Source of the DNA: Agrocybe praecox | Lineage: Eukaryota; Basidiomycota; Agaricomycetes; Agaricales; Agrocybaceae | Length of the DNA: 64,000 bases | Direction: 5' to 3' | NCBI GenBank assembly: GCA_964017145.1 | Contig: OZ024843.1 | Location: forward strand, 3,738,443 to 3,802,442 | In this document: one piece after another, positions 45,404 through 57,900 of the stretch | Numbering within the stretch: the first letter of the stretch is position 1 | Layout: each line of letters starts with the position of its first letter | Notes under the pieces: generated by a model | What the model was told of the DNA's origin: nothing | Databases searched by the model: none | The model's input: the letters and a program-made list of their open reading frames with translations, nothing else | Translations under genes and position numbers: made by a program

Positions 45404-45485
45404 ATTGTCACAGTGTGACCAATGAATCGCCTCTGACTGGCAGTGCGAGACACAAAACAGTGTTCTTCACGACGACGACCCAAGG

Positions 45486-48400
45486 ATGGCGCCCACTCCA
45501 AAAGCTGCCAAAGCAACGAAGCTCACCAAGTCTGGGTCGGACCTTCGTATGTTCTTTGGTCCCAGCGGTAATGCACCAAAACCGGTGACAAAAACAACAA
45601 CTTCGCAGGTTTGGCGACACGGACGCTGTATGCAGGCAGAGCGCGTCACTGACTAATATTTTGTAGCAATCGAAAAGCAGCTCTCAGGGTGTCAAGAGCT
45701 CTGGATCTGGTGAGTCAGCCGTATCCTCTGATCTGTGTGCTGGGTAGCTGATCATTACATGCCAGTTGAGAGTAATAGGTTTTTATATTTCAAGCTTTTG
45801 GATATTGACGCGTCGACGTATTGACTATTTTTTGTAGTATTGTCAAGCCAACCACCTCATCGGTCGTCAATCATACAATGGTCTTTGATGATAGTGACGA
45901 CGAGCCACTGGTACCAGCGAAGAAATTTACACCTGCGAAAGCGAAGAAAGTCACTACTCTAATATCTAGCGATGAAGGTGAGCTGCGACGCTGTCATAAT
46001 ATCCAATGTCTAACTCGATAATGTGCTGTTCTCAGATGAAATCCCGGCATCGTCCAAGTTATTTTAATCCTTATCCACACGGTATCAAGCTATTGACATA
46101 ACTATACCACAGGAAAAAGGAACCAGTCTTGAAACGGAAAAAGTCAAAAACTGTTCTATCAAGTGATGAAGAAGATTCCACCCCCCACCCCAAAAAGAAG
46201 CCCGCCCTAGCTAAAGCCACTGCAAGTAAACCAAGAGCCTCTACCAGCAAGGTGACACCAAAAAACAAGAAAGTCAAAGACGAAGATTATGACATGGAGT
46301 CTGCGGAGGAAAGTGACGATGATGATGACGATAATTTCCAGGAACCGGACGACATTCCCAAGAAACAGAAGGTGTCGACAAAGAAGCCCACTGCTCCAAA
46401 AGCGTCCAAGTCAAAGTCCGTAAAAAAAGAAGAAGAATCCACATCTCAACCACCCAAACTACCGGAAATAACGTCGGCTCCACCTAAAAAATTCGAGTGT
46501 GTCTGGCCTTCGTTTCCTCACATAACGTAAACTTGACAAATCCGTCCCTCATTTCCTGTAGCTGGGCTGCCAAAAAGGCTGCTCAATTGGCTGGACCTGT
46601 GGCTCATGGGTCCAAAGCAGTTCCTGATGGTGCCCCTGACGCGCTTGCAGGTTTAGCCCTTGTGTTTACCGGCGAATTAAGCAGCTTTTCTCGGGAAGAA
46701 GCCACCGACCTCGCTAAGCGTTTTGGCGCGTAAGTGAACTCCAGTCCTTCGGGTCTGCCGAAGCTGATAGCTGATAACCTCTCTACAGTCGTGTAACGCT
46801 TCAGCCGTCAAGCAAGACAGACTTCGTCGTTCTAGGCGACAATGCTGGACCCAGCAAGATTGCTGCTATAAAAAAGCACGGTATCAAATCGCTGAACGAA
46901 GACGAGTTCCTGAACTTGATCGGCACGCGCAAGGGCCTTGGTAACGGAAAGGGCGATGAAAAAACAAAGAAGAAAATGGAGAAAGAACATGAAGAAATTA
47001 AGAAGGCCGCAAAGGAGATGGAGAAGCGCGAAAAGGATGAAAAACACGCGGTTCAAAACGGCAGAACATTTGATCCTAAAACACAACTATGGACGGTGAG
47101 GTACGCGCCTCAGGCTTTGAAAGATATCTGCGGAAACAAGGGACAAGTGGAGAAACTGCAACAATGGCTTCATGACTGGTATGCTTCTCCTCTTCTATCC
47201 GACTGCAGGACATCGCGTAATATTGCTTTCGTAGGCCTGCCAGCTTGAAGGCTGGGTTCAAGAAACCTGGCAAGACCGGCATGAATATGTATAGAGCGGT
47301 GCTCATCACAGGACCCCCAGGAATTGGCAAAACTACCAGTGCTCATCTGTGCGCTAAACTTGAAGGATTTACCCCCATTGAAATGAATGCCAGCGATTCC
47401 CGAAGTAAAAAGCTTGTGGAGGTATGTCATGTTTTCGATTGTATTTATAAATAATACCCTGACCACAAACCAATGGCAGAATGGGATGAACGTCAACAAC
47501 ACTTCCCTGGACGGGTTTATTAAAGGGGCATCGGTGAATTCCTTAGTTTTATTATTCTTTATGGGTTTTGACACATGGCCAGGCGACCAATTCCGTCGGT
47601 GTTACCATTACGGACCGGTCATGCCTTATCATGGATGAAGTGGACGGAATGTCTGCAGGTGATAGAGGCGGTGTGGGTGCCCTGAATGCACTGATTAAGA
47701 CCACCAAGGTTCGCTGCATTCAGCTTGAAAATACAACAGAGCTAATCCTATCTCCTATTTTGCAGATACCTATTATCTGCATTGCCAACGATAGAAATGC
47801 GCAAAAACTGAAGCCGCTTATGTCGACTACCTTCGGTTTATCATTCCACAAGTCAGTCGATGTTCGTTTCAAAGTTTAGTGTTTCTATTCACCAGCGATC
47901 CCAGACCACCGGCGCAATCTATTCGCTCGAGAATACTCAGCATTGCATTTAAGTCAGTCGCGCCGCCCTTGTGTTATTTATATTTGTATTCATTTATCTA
48001 GGGAGAAAATGAAGATTCCGGCCAATGTCATTGATCAATTGATCCTGGGTGCTCAATCCGATATCCGACAGGTCCTCAATATGCTCTCAACATGGAAGCT
48101 GTCAAATGATGCCATGGACTTCGACGAAGGAAAAGAATTGTACGTGTGGGCAGCTACATAGCATGGATCAAGCTAATTCAACGATCAAGAGCCAAGATGA
48201 ATCAAAAACACTCTCTATTGAGTCCTTTTGACATCACATCTAAGCTATTAGGACCGTATGTCTTCTCGTTGACGTCACGAGAAACTCTTGGGGATAAAAT
48301 GGAATATTATTTCCAAGATCACTCGTTCATGCCGTTGTTCATACAAGTGCGCTTTGTCTTGGTCCATTTTTTCGCTCTCCTGCTAACATCTATTTTGTCT

Positions 48401-49540
48401 AATAAAGGAGAACTATCTCAAGACACAACCTGCACGGGTGCGGAGTCTTGATGGCCCCGAAAAGATTCTCAAAGAATTATTTTTAATGGATAAAGCAGCC
48501 TCCTCTATCTCGGATGGAGACCTTGTCGATTCTCTTATCCATGGGTATGCCATATCACTCCGTTCTTAATCGATGTATGTATTTACGATGCCCACAGCCC
48601 GGAGCAACATTGGGGTCTGATGCCTCTGCATGCCATTTGTTCGACGGTCACTCCGACGTCCTTCATGTACGGACAAGGCGCTACTTACGGAGGTCCTAAT
48701 GCTATGTCTTTCCCTCAGTACGTATATCTTTATCTTTATCACACATTCCATCATCATCATTATACTGACTACTGACTATCACCCCCAGGTGGCTAGGCCA
48801 AAATTCCAAGCAGAACAAACTGGCGCGTCAATTAGGAGATGTACAAATCCGGATGCGACTAAAAGTGTCGGGCGACAAGTCAGAGATCCGACAGTCGTAT
48901 ATTCCGGCTCTCTATCCCCATATCATCCGGCCATTGCAGGACATTGGTGCAGTGAGTCTCTTCGTTCAACTTTGCGCGACATCCGCGTTATCAAATTCAC
49001 TGACTTTTTCTCGCATTTAAAAAAAAAAAAAAATTATGACAGAGTGCGGTAGATGACGTGATCGAGACAATGGACAACTATTATTTGTCAAAAGAGGATT
49101 GGGATACTATTGTCGAGCTCGGGGTTGACGAGAAGAAAGATGATCTTGTGTTGAAGAAAGTTTCGACTGCCACAAAAACATCATTGACCAGAAAGTCCGT
49201 ACTGCGTTTTGTGGTGTCTCATCACTTAGGATATTTACGACATGCCCTTTCTTATATAGATATAATGCGGGCGAGCATCCCATACCTTTCCATAAGGCCC
49301 AAGACCTTGGGAAGGCACCGAAGAAACTTGCAGGAGGACCCGCACCTGATCTCGAAGAGGCATATGTAAGCTATCTCTTACTCATTTACGTGCATTGACG
49401 GCTTAGACACCTATTTATTCTTCTTAGGTGGATGATATTGTCGAAGACGTGTCAGATGATGAGAAAAACAAGGACGCGGACGATGATATAACAAAGGATT
49501 CTCTAATCAAGGCTCCGAAGAAGAAGAAAGCTGCGAAATA
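45486..49540 (+). CDS. RFC1: replication factor C large subunit
   Basis: The large subunit of the clamp loader that opens PCNA and places it on primed DNA during replication and repair. The start MAPTPKAAKATKLTKSGSDL leads into RMFFGPSG, a probable PCNA-binding box. A long Lys/Ser/acidic linker follows, then a BRCT domain (LAGLALVFTGELSSFSREEA, TDFVVLGDNAGPSK). The AAA+ module has LITGPPGIGKTTSAHLCAKL (Walker A), SCLIMDEVDGM (Walker B) and ICIANDRNAQKLKPL (sensor). The C-terminal part includes IRQVLNMLSTWKL, YLKTQPARVRSLDGPE and the RFC1 C-terminal helical domain, ending with a basic APKKKKAAK. About fifteen exons are needed, one of them a 13-nt microexon (45766-45778). One intron (about 48955-49042) contains a run of 16 A. 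All core motifs are intact. Confidence 0.95.
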
Positions 49541-50179
49541 AGGGGGTTATGATTGATAGATCCCTCTTACTTTTTACATGCATGTTAAATATTTTTATTG
49601 ATACCATAGTACCAACTTCCCGCCACTTGTATAGTGTATAGATTTTCGTTTTTCAAGTTTCATTCAAGTATTGATAGGGTAGCCCGTCTGTATTAACCAA
49701 ATTTTAATCTTTAATCTTCAATTCTTTCAAACATTTCAATTTCTTCATGATATGACATGATAGCAAGATAGTGTGACAATGGTACATAAGTACAACAAAG
49801 AGAGGGGAAAAGGAAAAGGGAGAAAAGGAAAAAGACTAATCATGATCCACTATATGCTATGTTATTGATAGGAAGGGAAGCTGCGACGTAAAGTAAAGCA
49901 AATTGGAAGAGCTCGGAGGAAAGCTAGTTGTACAATTATTCGTTAGGGCATTCCTAGAGTATGATGGAGGAAGCAAGCAACATGTTGGAGGGTTGTTGAG
50001 GTCGTTATGTTACGTTAAGAGATGCGGGCGTGGGTGAATATACGTATACGTAGTATCGTTCGTTGCGTTGCATGAGTGCATGAGTAGTTGTAGTTGTAGG
50101 TCGAGGGCGTGTGTTTGTACAGCGTTAATATCTTGTGGATTCGTTTGCGTGAAAAGTGAAAAAAGAAGGAACAAAATCT
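49541..50179. other. convergent intergenic region with purine tract
   Basis: 639 bases between RFC1 and the prenyltransferase. A purine-only stretch of about 40 bases (gagaggggaaaaggaaaagg and beyond) lies near 49799-49840. No gene is seen. Confidence 0.5.
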
Positions 50180-51400
50180 TCAGAACGTGGCACTTTCTTT
50201 ATAGAATCTCCAATATCCTGGCATGGCAAATGCAGTAGCGAGCCAGACCTAGAAATGAAATATGTCAATCATCAGGAACACCAAAGATAAGAAGGTAAAA
50301 GAAAACATACATTGTATAAGCAATAAGAGATCTCATCTTGCTTCGCCGTTCTGAGGAGGTAATATCGCAGGCCAACAATGACAGCGAGTGCATAGAATGC
50401 CAGAGTCCCAACGCGCCCGATTTCCCAAATGGCAGTGAGATAACACGACCAGAGGAAGAGGCTTATCATGGGTGTGTATCGAGAAAGGTTGGGGAAAACG
50501 ATAGGTAAGGTCTTACGCCCCACTGACTTGTCGCCATCCACATCCTGGAAGTCCTGCGCTTGTATGGTGGTAGCGAGGATGGAGGAGATGATGAATATTG
50601 ACAAGGAACCCGTGAAATCAAGCTTTGCTCGATTGGCACCTGTGTCAAAGAAAAAAGAGACGAGATGAACATCAGTCCCTGCATACTAGTCACTAGTGAG
50701 AAAAAGACTAACTGGCTACCAGGGTTCCTCCGGCTGCGAAACAAGCGTAGCCGACTGCATTCATGAGATTCTTGGAGAGCCAATGCTGGTCTCCATGAAG
50801 TTCGTGGTACATTAGGATGAGGATAGCAAAAGAGGCGCTTGCGTAGAACACCGCGGGACTGTAGAGTAGTGAAACAAACATGCACACAAACGGAGCGATG
50901 TAGCGGAATATGCGTGCATTGGCAAGAGTGATTCGTCCCGAGGGCAGTGGTCTCCATGGCTTGTTGGCCAGGTCTTCCTCTGGGTCGCGTACTTGGTTTG
51001 AAAGATTGAAGTGTAGAAGGTGTAGCCATATCCAGATGACGGCCTCAATCGCATGAGATACCGGATTGACAGGAGAAAGAGGTGCGGCTCCCAAAGCGAA
51101 GAAGCTCTGTAACAACGTCCATGTCATTAAAAAAGGGTTTAGGCACGCATAAAAGATACTTACCACAGGGATTAACGTGGTCTTAATATCAGACTTGCTA
51201 AAGAGGAAAAGGGTGTATGCGTTGTAGCGTAGACGCGAAATAGCGACGGAGAGGGCAACGGAAAACATCCTGGAGTTTGTGGGATGAGAGGAAGTGGGTA
51301 ATGGTCGGAAAAAAGAGCTGTACTTAAACTCAGGCAGATTGGCCACGAGCTGGTCCCTTGAACACATTTGGGAACATGTCCAGTTGAGAAAATCGGGCAT
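50180..51400 (-). CDS. UbiA-family membrane prenyltransferase
   Basis: Transfers a prenyl chain to an acceptor within the membrane; acceptor and product are unknown. After splicing the start is MPDFLNWTCSQMCSRDQLVA joined to MFSVALSVAISRLRYNAYTL. The first Asp-rich motif NQVRDPEEDLANKPWRPL and the second QDFQDVDGDKSVGRKTLP bind the Mg-diphosphate; both are intact. Seven to nine hydrophobic helices follow the family pattern (IWIWLHLLHFNL, FVCMFVSLLYSP, LSIFIISSILATTIQAQ, YTPMISLFLWSCYLTAIWEI). It ends AMPGYWRFYKESATF. The motifs are closer to fungal meroterpenoid or indole-diterpene type UbiA enzymes and their relatives than to COQ2. No polyketide or terpene synthase lies nearby. Confidence 0.88.
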
Positions 51401-53460
51401 GTGCGTGCGTCTATGAATTATATGGTAAGAGAAGGGTCCGTAGGTGTTCTCAGGAAGAAGAAAAATGTAATACGCGACGGACCACTCACCGATCTAAGAT
51501 CCCCAATAATTGGAAGGGGTTAGCTGATTTTGCTAAGCGATACGCAGATCCATAGAAAGAAAAAATTAGAAGCATTTAGTTATGTAAGGTTATATGTTTT
51601 GATGCTGTTCTGATCCCTTGGGAAAACCGCCCTTTCTAAGACAGGATTGCCGGTTTTATAGAATACCACTAGATTTCGCCTAAACATTCAAGGTTGAAAG
51701 CGTAAGCTGCCCATCGTCTGGGATGAGGTCATAATTGTATGTGGTCATAGCAGTTCAAAGCATACACGCTGGTTGCGAGGGTTCTCTGTTCTATATACTG
51801 ACAGTCGACATTGCCTGTGATCCGTTGCTGACCACTGGGCGGTTGTTGGCGAAACAAGCCGAAGGGTAAAAAACCGAGGAGACACTGGCCGAATTTTAGT
51901 ATGTCTAGACTTCCTCACGCCGATCTAAGTTCTGGATGTGTCGCTGCGAATGCTGTACTAAATATGTACTGCGCGTTCGCGTTAACGTCAGTTATCGAAT
52001 TCGCTTAGAACGATAAAAACACTTGAGACCATCCGGGTTTGAAATAGTAGGGCAAGCTTTGATTATCGATGACTAAACACCTGAAGTCGGGTTGTGCAAT
52101 GAGGGCGAGATATTGATTATGATAGACACTGAAGAAGATTTGTTGCCCATTTTTAGCCATTTTAGCCATCCACAAAAGGCACATGATGATGCGTACGCAT
52201 TGGCGTGCTTTATCGTCTATGATAATGACGGGATGAATCGGGAGAGTTTCTCACAAACGACGATTTAGAAGTCCATAGACACCCGAATTGAGCAAGAGAC
52301 GCTTTCGATAAATCGAGTATGCCACGGAGAAATATTTCATGTCGGACAACGCCACCGTCAATCCTGGTTATCTTGGTTTTCCGACGGACCCGCTCGCGAC
52401 CACCTATCTATCCTCGAATCGTAAGTGCATGTGTAATGATGGCCGGGATTGCAAAGGGCCGGGAGTAGACACACATTGGTGAATTAATTATAGAAGAGTC
52501 GTCGGACTAGTAGTCTAAAATCATGTCCCAGTGCACAGGACAATAAATCTTCATTATCATTATCGATAAATGGGCTACGTACATATGCAATAACTCCTGC
52601 GAATTATTGTATGTATATTGACCCCGGAATCCCGAAGATTGAACGTGTGAGGAAGGAATCCCGAAGAGAGCAAAAAGTTCGATATCAAAAGGCTGCAACT
52701 GCGGTACCAAAGAGAGCACTGGAGGTTGGCGTATAGTATGCTTCAAACTTCAAAGACTATTTTGAACTCTATGAATGAATGAAAATTCATTAGTACATGA
52801 TCCGTCAAATCACGGAATTTTTTTTTGAAGAAATTGAATGAACACCACGTAGTTGAAGAGGTCATATGCAGTCATTTTACTCACTTTAAGATATATATCA
52901 ATGAGGTCTTTCTGGGGCAGAATCGCGGGTCGCCCGCCCACATACGCGATGTTTCACTAACATTGACATCGCTTAGGACTGAGTGTTAGTGTCCTGGCGC
53001 CAGGTCCCAACTTAGGAATAGGGATGGGAGCGACAATAGATACATCGCATCACATAACCTTGGCCAACCCTTGGGCCACTGCCAGGCAATCTGTTGCCAA
53101 TCTGTGAAACATATAAACATAGACATTACTAGGTCAATAAAGGTAGTATTGAGGGATTTGCATTTTAAAATTAAGTTACCGAAATCATCATTTGCATTTG
53201 TTGCTCATTATTAGCTCAGGGAAGAAGAGCGGTAGTAATTCTGTTATAAGGCCCTAAGGGACGTGGGTGGACAAGAAGTTGACGCAAGTGCCTGTGACGG
53301 GGCGCGTCTCCTGTCACATTCAATTTTGCAGGAGAGCACGTGCCTTGTGATATGATGTTGTCACTGCCGCGTTCGTCCTTCCACCATCAAACCGTCAACA
53401 AATTTCGAATCTCAACCTTGAAATAACCAGGCATTTCTCTCTTTACAATAAATCCGTCAC
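51401..53460. other. 2-kb gene-poor region
   Basis: Nothing recognisable except a possible short spliced open frame at 52339-52510, listed separately. A C/T-rich start-site-like patch (catttctctctttac) precedes the next gene at about 53431. Confidence 0.45.
52339..52510 (+). CDS. possible 32-residue spliced small protein
   Basis: Not recognised. An ATG opens MSDNATVNPGYLGFPTDPLA, and the exon ends at 52420 with a consensus gtaagt donor. An aattaattatag acceptor at 52493 continues the frame to a stop at 52510, giving a peptide ending SSNQESSD. The near-perfect donor in frame is the only support. It could equally be the first exon of a larger, now degraded gene. Confidence 0.22.
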
Positions 53461-54968
53461 ATGCCTTATCTATTTACCAATGAGCTCGAAAGACCTACGT
53501 CTACGTTTAAACCCTGCGCCATTGTTCAAAGAAACGCTGACCACGAGTCTACTATACTAGTCCACCCAAGTTCTAGTCCAGAAACCAAAACCATGTCAAA
53601 TGAGCCCAATAAGGACGAAAAACCTACATCTAAATATCCGATAGTAAAGCTGGAAACAGATGTTATAACGGATGCGACAGCGGCGAGGCTCGCAACTAGT
53701 TTATTGGGGCATATCCTCTTTCTCAAGAACCAAGTTCCTTTGTACGTCCACAACTCGTAATCTTTATATATCACTCGCGCTGATACTCCTAATTATTTTC
53801 TATCAAAAGTCCAGTGACTCAATTGTTGAGGTTACCTGGTACAAAGGTTGGTGGTTAAGAATAATATGTACACATGGCCACTGAGCACGTCTCTTCTGGA
53901 TTCTTTCAGACGAATACGCGTGCTGCTAAGCAGCGCACAGAACTATTGACTTCGTTCGACACGATATCGTCGCATTTTGATACGACGTTTACTGCTTTAT
54001 CGACAGCATTTGCGCGGTGCTCTTCTGCGAGCATTTCAGCATCCCCACCTCCTCAAGCACATTTGGCCTTCTTAGTTGGTCCAAGCCTCACTTTGGCGAA
54101 AGCGAAGATTATTCTGGGAGTGGATGGGTTGGAGGTGAGAGTTTGGGGAAGTAAATTTGGCGATCTTAAAAATGGAGATGAAGATGAAGACGGAAGTGGA
54201 GACGAAGTAAGTGCTGATAGTGGATGTGACAGTGGGGATGAGGAATACCCTGAGGATAGCGATGAAGAGGAAGAGGATAAGGACGAGGACGAGGAAGCTG
54301 ACGAGGAAGGCGAGGAGGAAGTGACAAGTGACAAGGAGGTAGAGGACGAGCGTAATGGGACCGAGGAGCAAGAAAACGAAAGGCATGAAGATGAAAACGA
54401 GGACACCAAATGCATTGCAAACAGGGATGGCAGAATATTCGTACCCAAACCTACTACACCATATAGGTCTTATGCCGAAGAACAGAGATTTCTCCAGACG
54501 GCAGACAGACTCTTATCTCGAACTCTAGCTGCCGCTGATGCTGATGGACACGGTATTCTTTCCGAAATGTGTTCGTACTTTCTTCTCTTGATCTCGAAGG
54601 CAAAATTATATTTATCACTTATTGACACTTCTTCGCCAGCACCTACGCAGACACACGTCTTGCTGCATGCCCCACGAAGGTTCAGCCACCCCGCATGGAT
54701 ACCTAGGCAGAATGTTACTAGTTCTCTTGACGGTGCCCTTCAAGAATTTATGACAAACTCGGGTCTTGAAGATGCAGAAACTATGCCTGCATCAAAACCC
54801 TTGAAAAAGAGCATGGTTGAAGGCGTATGGATTACCACAAGATCAGGATTATCATCAGCAATTGCACTTCTACCGGAAAAGGACCATCCGAAACCCAGGA
54901 CCACGGAGGACGATGAGATGATCTGGTGGAGTTGGGACGGAAAATTCGTGGGCTTTGCCGACTGGTAG
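53461..54968 (+). CDS. p31comet-like (MAD2L1-binding) HORMA protein
   Basis: Candidate orthologue of p31comet, the Mad2-like adaptor that, with the ATPase Pch2/TRIP13, disassembles checkpoint complexes and remodels HORMA proteins. The segment ITDATAARLATSLLGHILFL followed by NQVPFPVTQLLRLPGTK fits the alphaA region of p31comet (HILYQRQQLPLPYEQL in human). RTELLTSFDTISSHFDTTFT, LAFLVGPSLTLAKAKIIL and the closing DDEMIWWSWDGKFVGFADW match in order and character its later strands and its C-terminal IWFQAP..FKGF. A disordered block of about 80 residues, mostly Asp/Glu, is inserted in the middle. Three exons join in frame. The first ATG is at 53461; an internal ATG at 53593 (MSNEPNKDEKPTSKYPIVKL) is an alternative start. 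The identification comes from motif order, not from alignment. Confidence 0.6.
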
Positions 54969-57900
54969 CACCTTCGTATTCTCGCCGCTTGGTTCTCGGT
55001 TCTTTCCCTTGAATCCCTTCTGTCGGTCGGCCCTAGAAGCCCGATGACCGTTTTTCCAAGAAAAACAATTGCTCCGACTCTCTCTATTCCCCTTACAGGC
55101 AATTGTTTGTTTTGCAGATATGACGCGACGCTTCATTCATTACATCGAACCCGCTATGTCGACTACTTATTTGTCCCTCATCATCAAAGGACTTTGAAAT
55201 ATGTTTTCATCAGCGTCGAGCGACCCCCATCCACATTTTATCCAATTATCATTCCCATTGAATTCTTACGTGAATTGCGTCAAAACGAGGGTCTGATTTG
55301 GGTCCCATCGTCATCGTCATGTTCACAGATGACTAAATTTCCACGTAACAGTAACAATCCTTTAAACATCAAGGCTGTTCCTTTTGGACCTCATGATGTG
55401 TCCCCTCGATTTTGAAACCAAAACCATCAACGTATGCCACGAAAAGTAAAGTTTCCTTGATAGCTGTCGGTCGAGATGCCGCGTGAGTAGCTCAAGTAGC
55501 CTTGCACTAGAAGCCCAGACACTGTTTAGTAGATTTTCCGGAAGAGGTATGTAGTGCAGTCTCTCTCAGCCCTGATAATAATACATATCATGTGTTCTCG
55601 CTTGTGGCGCGCATCCGAGTCTCTTCCAAGTTACCGACATCCTCCGGAAATACATATGTCATCAAAACATTTCGCATAGCGTTGTCCTTCATATATGATA
55701 TGTATTGGGGTGGAGGGGGCAACGCAGGCAAGGCGAGGATGTACACATGTGTAAATCCTTGTGCCCTCTGATAACCTCATCGAATGATGGTACTTTCGCC
55801 ACAAATCCGATTTTCTGTTTCTGGTACCTGCTTTAGTCTCTTAAAACAGACCAAATATAGATTATATTCAAACCAAATTATCCCTCGCCTGCCATTTTAG
55901 GGTCTTACCAAGGCCTATACATAATTCTCACGTCCTTCGACGACGGGACCACAAGTCTTTCTCGTGCTGCTGGACTCTGCTCACTCCCTTGCCTTAGTTC
56001 AAATGATGAAGAAACTCATACTCATATCCGCCTTACTTCCCCCAAACTAAATAAATTTTGAGGCGAAACAGACTCTTAATGGATTGCTTCTCTAAGCACT
56101 TGCCAATCGCCGACTCGGAGTGTATCCTCTTATTCTATGTGTCTGAAAAGGAAGAGAATTAGGAAAGTAATCAACCTTCTGATCAACATTATCCGGTAAG
56201 GTTTCTTTCGCGTGATGTATACTTAGTCGATTTTACTGCCGGCCACAGGTCCCAGTAGCAAGAAATAATATCACCTACACACATTTATCCAGTTGGCTCA
56301 CGGTTTATTCATATTCCACCTACTATAGATTATGGAAATGAGTCTCGAATCTCAAGCTCCGACCGAGTGTATTCCAGATTATTTTGATTAGAAACCTTAC
56401 AGAAAGTCGCCCAATATCATATGTCACTGCAGTCTGGATCCAAGGTTGTATATTAAGGGTAGACTGTTTTCCCCAACTAAGAACAGTAAGTAAATAGATA
56501 TTTTCTCCGCGGTTATAACGAAAAATGTAAGGCTATTCTATATACTTGGTAAGTCACAAACGCTATTAGCCTCTGTTGATCTGCGATCGACCATTTGAAC
56601 GACTCTGAGATAATGGGAAAAGAAAAATGCTCCGATGTCATACCCTTTTTTATTTCCGAGTGAATGAATTTGTTTCTCGCCTCCCCCGCGAAGAATGTTG
56701 TTGAGAAACTGAAAACGATAGAGGCGAAGATCATGTGTGCTTCCGGTGATTTGATGTTTGCGTTGATTACATGTATTCAAAGGCACTCACACTGCATTAA
56801 AACAAATGTGAACTTGTGCAGCGGCGTCGTGCTGTACATCTTAACAAACCTAACTCGTGATTTTGGTATAGACTTTTTTTTATCCGAGTAAACTTCCTGA
56901 TGTAAACCTTGAAGCTCTGAAATGTCATACTACGGATATAATTATACGCGTTTTAGTATTGTGCGAACAGAGCAGGGTGCAGGAATGGCATCGGTCTCTC
57001 GTTCGGCATAATCGACGTCCACGGAGCCGAACTCGATAACGAAATAGACCGACGTCATCATCCGGTGCCTCCAACGCCACTCATTCTTTCATAATGGACC
57101 CAGAAGAGCGGCGGACAGCACGATAACAGGATAAGATATCTTCATCCATTCCGCACACAACAGTTTCGACACAAAATGAATTATGCATGACACCTTAAAT
57201 GAAATGCTTTCTTTAACCGAAAACGTAAGCGCTTATCTGCTAAGCGCTCGTTGACTTCGCATCAGCAAACATAGGAATGAAACATAGCAAAACACAATTC
57301 CCCGGACAGACGGAAAACGTTGAGGGTTCTCCTCTGGCCCGAACTGAACGTTTGCGGACCATCTAAAGACATGGAATGTCCGAAGTTTCCGGGTATCCGA
57401 TATTGTCGATTACCGTTCCAATTGTGCTAAGTTGTTGTCGTAAAAACTCGTGATTGATCTAGGCTTTCTTTCTAATTTCTTTCGCGATACCCCTCATTGT
57501 CTTGTGTATACTAAAAGTCGCGCGGCGGCACAGAACTCAAACGCTTTGATGTCTCTGACGGCCGTTCCTGTAGGTAGCTATTGGGTTCCTTGTGAACTCA
57601 ATAATTGGGCGCTCTTGTTACTCTCAAGTGGCATATTGCATAATCCTAGACGTTGGTCCATCCAGGACATGCTGAGCCCGCTCTTCAATCACCGTCAGCG
57701 CTAAAATTGGGATATCTGCCTCGTCGTCAAATTGTATTTCATTCCGGAACGCGACTTGTTCGGGTTTTATTTACTTGGCGCGATTATCTATGCCTCAAGA
57801 CGGCCTTAGTAACAGACAAATATATCGCATTTTCGGAGGATATCAACGCTAGGCATCTCCAAAGTATCAAAGAATGGACCCTAGCTTGTCTTCATGGACT

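Noticed and set aside
45810..45815. Second ACGCGT in RFC1
   Set aside because: It lies inside an intron, and ACGCGT also occurs in coding regions of other genes here; the hexamer alone is not evidence of regulation.
34519..51400. A terpenoid or meroterpenoid biosynthetic gene cluster
   Set aside because: P450, ICMT-like and UbiA genes are separated by RFC1, an F-box gene and empty DNA, and no synthase is present.
54053..54448. Long Ser/Leu-rich open frames on the - strand
   Set aside because: They are the antisense reading of the GA-rich DNA that encodes the acidic insertion of the p31comet-like protein; no start context or homology.
55044..55415. 123-codon frame just after the p31comet-like gene
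   Set aside because: No recognisable motif, different frame from the gene, and most likely 3' UTR sequence.
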